From Synechococcus sp. CCY 9618 (GTDB taxonomy: Bacteria; Cyanobacteriota; Cyanobacteriia; PCC-6307; Cyanobiaceae): a stretch of DNA of 64,000 nt. The position numbers and the translations under genes were made by a program. Below the pieces are notes generated by a model. The model saw only the letters and a list, made by a program, of their open reading frames with translations. It was not told where the DNA came from and did no database searches. This document shows positions 15,145-22,556 of the stretch, piece after piece; within the stretch, counting starts at the first letter, position 1; each line of letters opens with the position of its first letter. The stretch covers positions 1 to 64,000 of the forward strand of contig NZ_JAFKRG010000011.1 in assembly GCF_019038415.1 (NCBI RefSeq). The letters are read 5' to 3'.

Positions 15145-16194
15145 TCATTGTCCGCAGACAGGGCAGTAGTATCCACCGTCAAGTTCAGTTATTGGATAGC
15201 CATCCTGATAGGCGACCCTAACATAGTCTACCCATAATTCATCTCGACCGATAAAAGCATTGCAAATCTTGCAAGTATTCACTTTGAATGAATATCTATA
15301 CCCGCTTCTAGCCGTCTTGTATATCGTTTCTATGCTTGCACCATGCTTGACTGCAAGAGCTATGTGGCTATCAGTAAAGGCACTTATGTCCTCATACCCT
15401 GCGTCGCCCCGGAGTGCAGCAATCTTCATTGGCGAGAAGCATTTAGAGCAAGTTCCGTCAAAGACTAGTAGGTTTAGGCGTGGCATGTTCCTGTCACACT
15501 CTGGGCATTCTGGGTTGTAGCACACATCTACGACATCAGGACTCATGATGTCTGCGTCGGCCCGGGCCAGATCTTCGTCGGATATCAGAATGAATGATAT
15601 GAATGGGATGCTTTTAGCCTTGTAGTACTCAAGAGTTGACTCTTCGGGAGAGTGGGAAACTACAACCTCTATGACAGCGACAACATTGCCCTCCTTCCCG
15701 ATTAGCGCTATATCTGGTCTGCATAGACCAAGACCATACTCTTCTTCAACATTTACAGCTCGCTTAAGAAGATTGCCATCATGGCTCCCACTACAATATC
15801 CACATTTCCAATGAATAGCTATTTGCTCTCCAGATCCCAATGACTTGGAGATTCTTTCATGTAGGAATTTCTTGAAGCCATAATGAAGTGCCGTCTCAGG
15901 ACTGCAGTTCGGGCTAATATTCTTGTGTGCGAAATGCGGGCGGACTCTTGCCCCCCTCCTGGAGATCATTTCACCATTACAGGATAGACAGAAATATATG
16001 CCACTACGTTGAGCTGCCTCAGCCTTGATAAGTTGGCCGGATTCATTGTTAGCAAGCGAGTAGAGAATCTCTTTGCCCATCTGAGCCGTAACTTCTGGTA
16101 GCTGTTCTGAATATATTCTACCTGAACCATCAGTTCTGCTCAGCATCAAAGTAGTGATCAGCATTACCCATTTTGAGGCAATGGGTGGGGGCAT
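15145..16194 (-). CDS. CoiA-like competence/nuclease family protein
   Basis: A 349-residue protein. The segment YFCLSCNGEMISRRG followed by RVRPHFAHK is the CoiA-like N-terminal zinc-ribbon pattern, and RPDIALIGKEGNVVAVIEVVVSH fits the D...ExV core of a PD-(D/E)XK nuclease fold. A central and a C-terminal set of CxxC pairs (CPECDR, CSKC, CKIC, CPVC) add further zinc ribbons. CoiA proteins act in processing incoming DNA in naturally competent bacteria; relatives in islands may be restriction-like. The start is uncertain: ATG at 16080 is an alternative that would remove a 38-residue N-terminal extension with little family resemblance. Confidence 0.65.
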   Translation of the reverse strand: MPPPIASKWVMLITTLMLSRTDGSGRIYSEQLPEVTAQMGKEILYSLANNESGQLIKAEAAQRSGIYFCLSCNGEMISRRGARVRPHFAHKNISPNCSPETALHYGFKKFLHERISKSLGSGEQIAIHWKCGYCSGSHDGNLLKRAVNVEEEYGLGLCRPDIALIGKEGNVVAVIEVVVSHSPEESTLEYYKAKSIPFISFILISDEDLARADADIMSPDVVDVCYNPECPECDRNMPRLNLLVFDGTCSKCFSPMKIAALRGDAGYEDISAFTDSHIALAVKHGASIETIYKTARSGYRYSFKVNTCKICNAFIGRDELWVDYVRVAYQDGYPITELDGGYYCPVCGQ

Positions 16195-16380
16195 ACATCA
16201 GCGGGGGCGTCCCGAGGCGGCTCCGTGGGCGGTGTTGGTGCGCTCGGGCCCCCTCTGCCAGGAAAGTTGACGCCTCTCCATCCCGACCATTTCAACCACC
16301 CGGGGGCCTGATGGAACCGACCGATGCGTCCTTACGGCGAGGCCGTCAAGGCTGATCTCCGCCGGCGGATGAGCACCTGT
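16195..16380 (+). pseudogene. Truncated transposase remnant
   Basis: From ATG 16324 the frame reads MRPYGEAVKADLRRRMS, which matches the beginning of an IS3-type transposase OrfA family, then loses similarity and stops after 28 codons. The GC-rich bases upstream (from about 16195) probably are the left part of the same insertion sequence. The element is cut off abruptly and replaced by AT-rich island DNA. Confidence 0.5.
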
Positions 16381-16477
16381 ATAGAGGAACCTACCTCGCC
16401 ATGCGACTAAACTAATACCCGACTCCAATGAATGAGTTTACCATTGAGTTTATCAGATGGTAAGCTTCATACAGGAA

Positions 16478-17437
16478 TCACCTGCTGTTATGGTAATGCC
16501 ATTCGAAATACAGCCTTGTTTCATCATTATAGTAAGTGCATACTTTTCCAGCTATCCAGTTAATATATTCCTGAAGATGGCTAGTTGAGGACTTCTTCAT
16601 GTCAACATAGATTCCGTCAAGCACGCACACATACCCTTTCTCGAATAACTGATCGCATCCCATGCTGCACATTGGCATTACCACATGATGGTCGATTCGC
16701 TCTTCAAGGGTGCATTGTGATCTTCTTTTGATGTGCGCTGTAACCAAAAAAGATACAGGGAAGTCTCTGTTGCAGCAAGCACATGTACCCAGTGTCTTGC
16801 GCCCAAAAAGATGTTTCTGTAAATAGCCTTGCTCAAGTCTGCGTGTTGACTGAATTTCGCTTTCTGTCTCCTTTAAAGATATGAGGCGTGATATTGCTTC
16901 TAGACATTCATCTTTGGAAATGTCAGAGTAAAATACGTCGCTCTGCAAGTCAAAAGCCTGGATGACTGCTGCACTTTTACCTTCATCCAGAACGCTAAAG
17001 CCTTGTATTACAAAGTTTGACTTGTAGCCAACTGCATCATTAAAGGTTGCATAGGGAATATCATGCTCCTTAAGCTCATCCAGGAAGTAGATGTACTCCC
17101 ATGTTTGCCCATCTTTATTGTAGTTCCACAGCTCAGCCGCAAGGCTATGGCAGTGAAGTTTGTAAGTAGTGACTGCTGAGGCGTAAATGGCACCTTCTCT
17201 AGAGAAGAGAGTGATATCACCGGTCTCGATCCTGCTCCACTTCGTCTTATTGCTTCCTCCAGGAGTTACTCCCCAGACTTTGCAGTTACCATTAGGGTAA
17301 ACCTCTTGAAGTGCCTGAAAGTCGTCGATGCCAATGTGAGGCCTAATTTGACCCAGGCTGACATTGGTTTCAATAGTATCAAGGAAGTGCTCACGTGCAT
17401 CTTTGTTCCCCGAAGGCTGAAGGATTACTTTAGTCAT
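16478..17437 (-). CDS. EVE-like domain plus HNH endonuclease
   Basis: A 319-residue two-domain protein. Residues about 45-150 look like an EVE/PUA-like modified-base-binding domain (VWGVTPGG, TKWSRIETGDITLFSREG, a hydrophobic strand pattern and WEYIYFLDEL). The C-terminal domain is an HNH nuclease: CACCNRDFPVSFLVTAHIKRR, then VMPMCSMGCDQLFEKGYV. The arrangement suggests recognition of a modified base followed by cleavage, that is a type IV-like restriction enzyme. Its start overlaps the end of the MazG-like gene by 8 bases on the same strand, so the two are co-translated. Base composition is clearly AT-richer than the chromosome. Confidence 0.75.
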   Translation of the reverse strand: MTKVILQPSGNKDAREHFLDTIETNVSLGQIRPHIGIDDFQALQEVYPNGNCKVWGVTPGGSNKTKWSRIETGDITLFSREGAIYASAVTTYKLHCHSLAAELWNYNKDGQTWEYIYFLDELKEHDIPYATFNDAVGYKSNFVIQGFSVLDEGKSAAVIQAFDLQSDVFYSDISKDECLEAISRLISLKETESEIQSTRRLEQGYLQKHLFGRKTLGTCACCNRDFPVSFLVTAHIKRRSQCTLEERIDHHVVMPMCSMGCDQLFEKGYVCVLDGIYVDMKKSSTSHLQEYINWIAGKVCTYYNDETRLYFEWHYHNSR

Positions 17438-17789
17438 CTCTCAGGTTATACTTTACTGCATTTCCCTTGGATAGACTGACAGGATATCGCTCCTTATTTA
17501 TAGCGATTTTAGCCATGGACTCTGAGACTGGGTCAATTTTAAGCTTGTCTGCCAACCTGACCAAGTAAATAAGTATATCAGCTATCTCTTCTTTACATCG
17601 TGCGATGTCTTTGGTGCAGAGGTTCTCAGGCATAGAGTCTTCAATGCTTAGCCATTGAAAGACTTCAACCAGTTCTCCGACCTCGCCACACAAAGCCATA
17701 ACTAGGTTTTTAGGAGAATGGAATTGATCCCAACATCGTTCATCAGCAAACTCGCGGAGCCTGATTCGCAATTCATCTAATTCTGACAT
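17430..17789 (-). CDS. MazG-like nucleotide pyrophosphohydrolase
   Basis: A 119-residue alpha-helical pyrophosphohydrolase of the dCTPase/MazG-like type: ALCGEVGELVEVFQW gives the first metal-binding E..E pattern and EEIADILIYLVRLAD the second (E-x-x-x-D). N-terminal RLREFADERCWDQFHSPKNL is typical of the group. Family members hydrolyse (d)NTPs, including modified or damaged ones. It is the first gene of a two-gene operon with the EVE-HNH nuclease and overlaps it by 8 bases. It is a different subfamily from the MazG-like protein near 6.2-6.5 kb, yet is also paired with an HNH nuclease. Confidence 0.8.
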   Translation of the reverse strand: MSELDELRIRLREFADERCWDQFHSPKNLVMALCGEVGELVEVFQWLSIEDSMPENLCTKDIARCKEEIADILIYLVRLADKLKIDPVSESMAKIAINKERYPVSLSKGNAVKYNLRDD

Positions 17790-18079
17790 TGTAGATTCCC
17801 GTGTCGAAGTGTGACATTCCGCTCTTGGTCAACGAGCCACGGATGAAATTATAAAGCAAGAGCCATGGGAGAACCAATCCGTAGTAGATCAGTTTTGGGG
17901 ACATGAGTTAGGCTAGATATCCCTTTGACTCATTCAGCGATCGGCGTAGGCTTGAGGCAACTGTGGCCAGGTGATCGATCTTGATCGGCTGTTCACGCGG
18001 AAGCTGTCGGCAAAACTCCGTCGATTTACAGAACATTTCGCGTTCCCTTGGGAGCACTGTGAGCAATCACCCACGACCA
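17790..18079. other. Intergenic stretch, no gene seen
   Basis: AT-richer spacer between the MazG operon and the next small gene, likely holding the promoter of the minus-strand operon. A lone GTTAGGC at about 17908 has no partner arm and is not counted as an attC. Confidence 0.4.
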
Positions 18080-18274
18080 ATGTCCTTCTCCACCGCCGAC
18101 ATCTCCATCCAGCTGCTTATGGACACGACCAACACCCTCCAGGAAATCGAGAGCCGCATGACAGCCAGGGCCTTCGGTGCGGTTCACAACCCGGAGAAAG
18201 GACCGGAGGTCCGGCGGGTGCTCAAAGAGCTGCTGGAAGTTCTGGACCGGACCAGCCCTGATGGCGTGATCTGA
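18080..18274 (+). CDS. Small hypothetical protein, 64 residues
   Basis: A short, mostly helical acidic protein (STADISIQLLMDTTNTLQEI, then RRVLKELLEVLDR). No signal peptide or known motif. Start placed at ATG 18080 since the upstream part of the frame has no coding character. It converges with the DUF1651 gene, from which it is separated by a single base. Small genes of this sort are frequent in picocyanobacterial islands; function unknown. Confidence 0.45.
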   Translation: MSFSTADISIQLLMDTTNTLQEIESRMTARAFGAVHNPEKGPEVRRVLKELLEVLDRTSPDGVI

Positions 18275-18275
18275 G

Positions 18276-18497
18276 CTACCACTGCGGCTCAACACGACAC
18301 CAGCCCCCTTTCAGCAACTTCTTCCATTGCTCCACCGCATGTTTGCGGGGAAGCCGCTCCCGCCGCTTCAGCAGTGCTGGCTGCCCAGGGATAGGTTCTC
18401 CGAAGTCAATGAAGATCAAGGCCTCGTATCGAGCGGTTCGGTCGCGGTGGAAGCGAAGGACGTTGCGCCCATTCGACGCCATGAGCCAGCCATCCAT
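18276..18497 (-). CDS. DUF1651 family protein
   Basis: A 73-residue protein with the family's recognisable ends: an N-terminal DGWL segment, RFHRDRTARY in the middle, and LPRKHAVEQWKKLLKGGWCRVEPQW at the C-terminus. DUF1651 is a small family of marine and freshwater Synechococcus, Cyanobium and Prochlorococcus, often in several scattered copies and near mobile elements. No function is known. The gene supports the taxonomic placement of the window. Confidence 0.75.
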   Translation of the reverse strand: MDGWLMASNGRNVLRFHRDRTARYEALIFIDFGEPIPGQPALLKRRERLPRKHAVEQWKKLLKGGWCRVEPQW

Positions 18498-18687
18498 GAG
18501 AAGCGAGTAGCACAGAAGTACTATCTCTCATCGCCGCCTCAAGAAGTTGTGTCCAACCGGACCGTGGATAAATGGTTGCCATGATTGTCAGAAACCCGAA
18601 CCACGCTTCCAGTTGTAGCTCGTTACGCTAACATCACTGACGTGACCCCCATCAGTGGTCCAGTTCCTATGAGAGCTGGTGGGGTGA

Positions 18688-19497
18688 TCAGGCCGCTTTC
18701 CATTGCTGGAGGACTTCCAGTCGCGTACGCCCCTGGAGAGCCGAATGCGGTCTATAGGTGTTGTACTCCATCCTGTGCTGCTCTGCCAATGCTTTTGCCT
18801 CCGGTAACGATGCGAAGAGCTCAATATTCAGGAACTCATCCCTGAATCGACCGTTGAATGACTCTACGAATGGATTCTCCCAGGGTGAACCCGGCGGAAT
18901 GTATTGCGTAGCCGATCCGCTCCCTGTGCACCATTCTTGTAGCGCATGGGCAATGAACTCAGGACCATTGTCCATGCGCAGGTGGGTGGGTGCTGGATAC
19001 CGCTTGAAGAGTTCCTCAATGGCATCGATCGCATCAACAGCTTTGCATCGCCTGCCGACACGGATGGCCAGACAAAGGCGACTGTATTCATCCACAATAT
19101 TGAGGAACTTCAGTCTGCGTCCATCCATCGTCTGGTCGAACTTGAAGTCGATCGCCCACACGTGGTGCGGGTATTCGGCTCTGAGTAGCTCTCTGGAGCC
19201 GTCTGCCGGTCGTGAGCGCTTCCGCTTGCGCGGCAGGGGCCGCTGGAGCCCCTCCTCGCGCCAGATCCGTTGCACCCGCTTGTGGTTGACGCTCCAGCCC
19301 TCGATCTGCAGGCGCCGGTTAACCAGCCGCCTTCCCCAACGCACGTGACGCCGGGCCAGCTCCCGGACCCGCTGCCTGAGCTTGTGCTCCTCAATGTCCG
19401 CCACCGGCACTGGGCGGCGTTGGGTGGTGCGGTTCTGGCCCGCCAGACGGCAAGCACGGCGCTGAGAAGCCCGAAATCGATCCTGCAGAACCACCAC
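18688..19497 (-). CDS. IS3-family transposase OrfB (DDE integrase domain)
   Basis: The rve-type catalytic domain of an IS3 transposase. The DDE residues appear in [12 protein letters not shown], in [10 protein letters not shown] and in [13 protein letters not shown]. The upstream part [20 protein letters not shown] is the usual HTH_21 region. In IS3 elements OrfB is made as an OrfAB fusion by a -1 frameshift; the frame listed here starts inside the fusion and the true OrfB frame extends upstream toward the OrfA stop. Because OrfA is broken, this copy is probably inactive unless complemented. Confidence 0.85.
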   Translation of the reverse strand: MVVLQDRFRASQRRACRLAGQNRTTQRRPVPVADIEEHKLRQRVRELARRHVRWGRRLVNRRLQIEGWSVNHKRVQRIWREEGLQRPLPRKRKRSRPADGSRELLRAEYPHHVWAIDFKFDQTMDGRRLKFLNIVDEYSRLCLAIRVGRRCKAVDAIDAIEELFKRYPAPTHLRMDNGPEFIAHALQEWCTGSGSATQYIPPGSPWENPFVESFNGRFRDEFLNIELFASLPEAKALAEQHRMEYNTYRPHSALQGRTRLEVLQQWKAA

Positions 19498-19520
19498 GGC
19501 TCTGCGGCGACGTTCCGGGC

Positions 19521-19798
19521 TCAGAAGTTTCCCTCGGCTAACTCCTTGAGCATGGCTTTGTCGAGCTCTGCGTCAGCGAGCAGTCGTTTAAGCCTGGCGT
19601 TCTCCTGCTCCAGCTCTTTGAGCCGTTTGGCCTCCGTGGCTTTCATGCCACCGTAGCGCTGCTGCCAACGGTGGTAGGTGGCTGCGGATACCTAAGGGCT
19701 CGGCAGACATCGGCAACGGTTTGTCCGTGGTTGAGCAGCTGCTCGGCGTTGCGCAGCTTGCGGATGATCTGCTCGGGGTTGTGTCGTTTGCGTTTCAT
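19521..19798 (-). pseudogene. IS3-family transposase OrfA, frameshifted
   Basis: It begins MKRKRHNPEQIIRKLRNAEQ with the OrfA helix-turn-helix, continues through VADVCRAL and then loses one base near 19694, so translation runs into a stop after 50 codons. In the adjusted frame the protein resumes as SAATYHRWQQRYGGMKATEA and ends with a leucine-zipper-like helix. The length of 278 bases is one short of a whole number of codons, consistent with a single deletion. Confidence 0.7.
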
Positions 19799-19873
19799 GG
19801 GGCTTCTCCTGGCCAAGTCTGGCCGGTAGGGAAGCTCTCATAAGGGCTGGATCAGTTTTTGGGGTCCACGTCA

Positions 19874-20078
19874 GGGCGAAGGCTCAACGATCCAAGCCTG
19901 CGCAAAGCAGTGCGGACCGGGATCCTCACGGCGATTTGGCGATCTATGAGGCAATAGTAGCCCTTGCTGCTGAAGTGGTGGAGAACGCAAGGTCCAGCGG
20001 CCTGCAGCCGGAGTCTGGGATTTGCAAGTCGAGATCTTGAGAACTGTTAAGGAGTCCCCACCTCGTCAAACTGCAGGT
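19874..20078. other. Spacer right of the IS, nothing recognised
   Basis: Sequence between the right IS end and the small RNA candidate. Short frames only; one minus-strand frame overlaps the RNA candidate and has no domain. Confidence 0.3.
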
Positions 20079-20106
20079 TTGCGTGGGCTCCAAAAGGTGG
20101 TACAGT
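20079..20106 (+). promoter_or_regulatory. Candidate sigma70-type promoter
   Basis: TTGCGT, a 16-base spacer and TACAGT stand immediately before the two-hairpin RNA candidate, with a predicted start a few bases downstream near 20113. Both boxes deviate from consensus by two or fewer bases. Confidence 0.35.
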
Positions 20107-20112
20107 AAGAAG

Positions 20113-20170
20113 ATCTGAGAGCAACGAGCTCTCATGAAACCCCGCAGAGGCCCGGCAACCCCGGGCCTTT
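20113..20170 (+). ncRNA. Candidate small RNA with two tandem hairpins
   Basis: About 58 bases holding two perfect hairpins: TGAGAGC-AACGA-GCTCTCA (20116-20134) and AGGCCCGG-CAACC-CCGGGCCT (20148-20168), the latter followed by TTT as an intrinsic terminator. No plus-strand gene precedes it that would need this terminator; the nearest upstream feature is a minus-strand IS. With the promoter-like boxes just upstream this looks like an independent short transcript. It ends a few bases before the convergent DUF3800 gene. No known family is assigned. Confidence 0.4.
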
Positions 20171-20176
20171 GTGCAT

Positions 20177-20869
20177 TTATGGCCAGGAATTCTTGATCAT
20201 TAATATGCCGCTGTTGCTCATAGCTTTATATAGTCTCCTAATTTCTTGAGCAGCTCTCCCAGTCTGCCCAACCCTTTGGTCGCGAAGATACCTTCCAATT
20301 GTGTATAAAGCAGTATCGCATGCTTGAAGACCAAGCGACATATTCGAGTGCAGGATAACTGGGCTGTCAACAGTAAGTTTGGAAAATCTAATGCAGTTCC
20401 GCGTACCCCCCCTTCTCGCCTCGGCTAATGCTCTTGTAACCCTGCCGTTAAGTTGTGGGTGGTGATCTGATGTTAGCCTCCAGGTGTTATCAGCAATTTT
20501 TTCAATGTGTTCACATGCCCAGGCCAAGGCCAAAATGTGTTCTGGATCGGCCGAATAAAGCTTGACAGTGGTGTTAATCGGCTTGATGCAAATCCTGAAT
20601 GCAACACGAACAAGTAGATCAGTAACTTTTCTAAATATCAAAACTCTTTCATATGGATCAACGTTTTGGTAGTGGCCCTCTCTCCCAAAAATTTCCTGTG
20701 CATGAATCTCCGCGTTGGGAATGCCCGTTACATGTCTAGCATACTCAAGAATCTCGCCCATCTCAGTTTCAAACAGGGCCATGTTTGCCGTCTCGATTGC
20801 TATAACACCTATCAGATAGGTATTCGTCTCCTGCCAGGTTGATTCATCAAGGAAGCACTCAAATGGCAT
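20177..20869 (-). CDS. DUF3800 domain protein
   Basis: A 230-residue protein of the DUF3800 family, which has an RNase H-like fold. Signature elements: the N-terminal FLDES acid motif, YLIGVIAIE, the central EIHAQEIF, and the C-terminal LGLQACDTALYTI with an Asp. DUF3800 proteins occur in phages, islands and beside restriction or abortive-infection genes; a nuclease role is suspected but not shown. The gene is AT-rich like the CoiA and EVE-HNH genes and appears to be single. Confidence 0.75.
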   Translation of the reverse strand: MPFECFLDESTWQETNTYLIGVIAIETANMALFETEMGEILEYARHVTGIPNAEIHAQEIFGREGHYQNVDPYERVLIFRKVTDLLVRVAFRICIKPINTTVKLYSADPEHILALAWACEHIEKIADNTWRLTSDHHPQLNGRVTRALAEARRGGTRNCIRFSKLTVDSPVILHSNMSLGLQACDTALYTIGRYLRDQRVGQTGRAAQEIRRLYKAMSNSGILMIKNSWP

Positions 20870-21687
20870 TGATGTATCCTAATAAGCAGAGAAGGGCCAC
20901 AGCTATGACTTATCTAGGGCGGTTTTAGCAAGCTGCATGTTTGGCCCTGTATGGGCTTGTCGCACTCAGTGGAAGATTCCTGAACGGCCTTGAGGGTATT
21001 GCCGCTGCGAGCACGTAGCTGAGCCGAGTTTGTTGAATCTCTGCAACAGACTCCAATTTACTCAGTCGTCTATCCAGACTTGTTATGCCTTGAACTTTCC
21101 TGGCCATTACTATACGCTCAAAGCTTCTATAAAAGGTTGAGCCCGCATCCTGCCCGCTGAGAACGATACGCCCTTGTCTCCGTCATTTGGGAGGCCGATG
21201 AATTGAGACAATATCTGACCTGAGTGATGTCTGGCATGTGAGGGTGCTGACCTTCGGCATGACGTGCGCATGCTGCTCTCCAGCCTTAGCTGCCTGGAAT
21301 TACCCGACCATTCCGTCGGGACCACCAGTCCCGAAGCGTACCTGAATTTCACTATTGATCGGTTGCTGACCAAGTGGCCGGGCTGCTCGAGATCCAAGCG
21401 GATGTCTGAAAGCTAAGCCGGATCCCGCCCCGGTTCGAGACGGGACTTCTTGTTGGCGATAAGCGGGCATTGTCTGATTCGAATGCTGCTGCCGTTGTTT
21501 CTTCCGATGCCTATCCCTAGGCGCTTGCACGGGCAACATGCCATTTGCTCCATGGCCTAGTTCGGCTGATGTCTCTGGTTCTTGGCGTGTAGTTGTTGGT
21601 CATGGCGTTACGACCTGGTTCGTTTTACACACGTTTTTGCACACGTCTTGCCTTCGCTACCCTTCGATTGGTACCACCAGAAACAAG
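20870..21687. other. 818-bp stretch, no confident gene
   Basis: One minus-strand frame at 20925-21107 (60 codons, start MARKVQGITSLDRRLSKLES) has a helical, coding-like N-terminus but no ribosome-binding site, and its C-terminal half is not convincing. The rest holds only random short frames. This is the right border zone of the island before the tRNA gene. Confidence 0.4.
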
Positions 21688-21713
21688 AAAACCCCAGTCA
21701 AGGCTGGGGTTTT
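21688..21713 (-). terminator. Intrinsic terminator of the tRNA gene
   Basis: A perfect 10-bp stem AAAACCCCAG / CTGGGGTTTT with a 6-base loop, starting 7 bases beyond the 3' end of the minus-strand tRNA-Ala. The T-rich end of the stem on the minus strand supplies the U tract. Confidence 0.75.
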
Positions 21714-21720
21714 CAGGGGA

Positions 21721-21793
21721 TGGAGCCAAGCGGATTCGAACCGCTGACCCCCTGCATGCCATGCAGGTGCTCTACCAGCTGAGCTATGGCCCC
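21721..21793 (-). tRNA. tRNA-Ala(GGC)
   Basis: On the minus strand the acceptor stem is GGGGCCA pairing with TGGCTCC, followed by the D-arm GCTCAGCTGGTAGAGC, the anticodon arm CCTGC-ATGGCAT-GCAGG with anticodon GGC, and the T-arm containing GGTTCGAATCC. The length is 73 bases, ending in A at position 73 without an encoded CCA. It lies at the boundary between the mosaic island and the core chromosome, with its 3' end facing the island, the usual orientation for a tRNA used as an integration target. Confidence 0.95.
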
Positions 21794-21871
21794 ATTGATG
21801 CCCCGGCGAAACCGGTGCTAGAGGAGCCTACAACGTGGCCTGCCGCCCCTTTGGGGCCGCCAACGGGGCCC

Positions 21872-22486
21872 TCACACCTGGCGCCACACCGCCACCAGCC
21901 GCCCCTGGACGCTCACCTGGTCGGCGGGCACCAGGATCGGTTCGTAGGCCGGATTGGCGGCCTCCAGGCGCACCTGGGCCCCCTGGCGGTGGAAGTGCTT
22001 CAGGGTGGTGCCGCTGCCCGGCACCAGGGCGCTCACGATCGTGCCCTCCCGCAGGCGGGAGGGGTCGGCCACCGGCTCCATCAGCACCACGTCACCGTCG
22101 GCGATGTGGGCGTCCACCATCGAGTCGCCGTTGACCGTGAGGGCGTACAGGCCGCGGGTGTCGAGCACGGGGGCCAGATCCAGGCGTTCCTGCACGTCGT
22201 CGAAGGTTTCGATCAGGCCGCCGGCGGCCACCGCCCCCAGCACCGGGATGCCCACCGCGCTCTCGCCCAGCAGCTGCAGGGTGCGGGCCTGGCCCTCCTG
22301 CCAGGTGATCCAGCCCTTCTGCTGCAGGTGGCGCAGGCGGCTCTGGATCGGCGCCGGCGAGCGCAGGCCCATGGCCTCCATCATCTGGCGGATCGAGGGG
22401 CTGTGGCGGTGGCTGCCGATGTAGTCGGCGAGCCAGTCGTAGAGCTCCCGCTGGGCCTCGGTGAGGTCCTGATGGGCGGCGATCAC
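21872..22486 (-). CDS. lexA: LexA repressor
   Basis: A 204-residue LexA. The N-terminal winged helix (AQRELYDWLADYIGSHRHSP to QKGWI) is followed by the peptidase domain. All self-cleavage elements are present: Ala88-Gly89 in GAVAAGG, the nucleophile Ser122 in VNGDSMVD and the general base Lys163 in TTLKHF. It should therefore be cleaved on DNA damage, unlike the degenerate LexA of some cyanobacteria such as Synechocystis. GTG 22486 is used as start because homologous sequence begins just after it and the longer frame runs toward argF. It controls the SOS regulon; a possible autoregulatory box lies just upstream. Confidence 0.9.
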   Translation of the reverse strand: MIAAHQDLTEAQRELYDWLADYIGSHRHSPSIRQMMEAMGLRSPAPIQSRLRHLQQKGWITWQEGQARTLQLLGESAVGIPVLGAVAAGGLIETFDDVQERLDLAPVLDTRGLYALTVNGDSMVDAHIADGDVVLMEPVADPSRLREGTIVSALVPGSGTTLKHFHRQGAQVRLEAANPAYEPILVPADQVSVQGRLVAVWRQV

Positions 22487-22490
22487 GGGC

Positions 22491-22504
22491 AGTACGGATG
22501 AACC
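22491..22504. promoter_or_regulatory. Candidate LexA (SOS) box upstream of lexA
   Basis: AGTACGGATGAACC differs by one base from the cyanobacterial LexA consensus RGTACNNNDGTWCB. It lies 5 bases upstream of the proposed lexA start codon, a position suited to autorepression. Confidence 0.4.
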
Positions 22505-22556
22505 ACTCCCTTTCTGCCATCCCGCGGCCCGTTTGTCCACTCCCACCGGTGTCCGC

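Larger units (their letters stand above)
18638..19873 (-). mobile_element. IS3-family insertion sequence, decayed
   Basis: A 1,236-bp element bounded by imperfect inverted repeats: TGACGTGACCCCCATCAGTG at the left and, reversed, TGACGTGGACCCCAAAAACT at the right; both arms then continue to ATGAGAGC. Inside are OrfA and OrfB of an IS3-type transposase on the minus strand. OrfA carries a one-base deletion. I see no matching 3-4 bp target duplication at the borders (CAC on the left, GGG on the right), so the insertion may be old or one flank rearranged. Confidence 0.8.

Noticed and set aside
17905-17912. GTTAGGC as another attC end
   Set aside because: No RYYYAAC partner with complementary arms occurs within 150 bases on the correct side.
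20925-21107. 60-codon minus-strand frame beside DUF3800 as a gene
   Set aside because: No ribosome-binding site and the second half is not coding-like; recorded only in the description of the gap.
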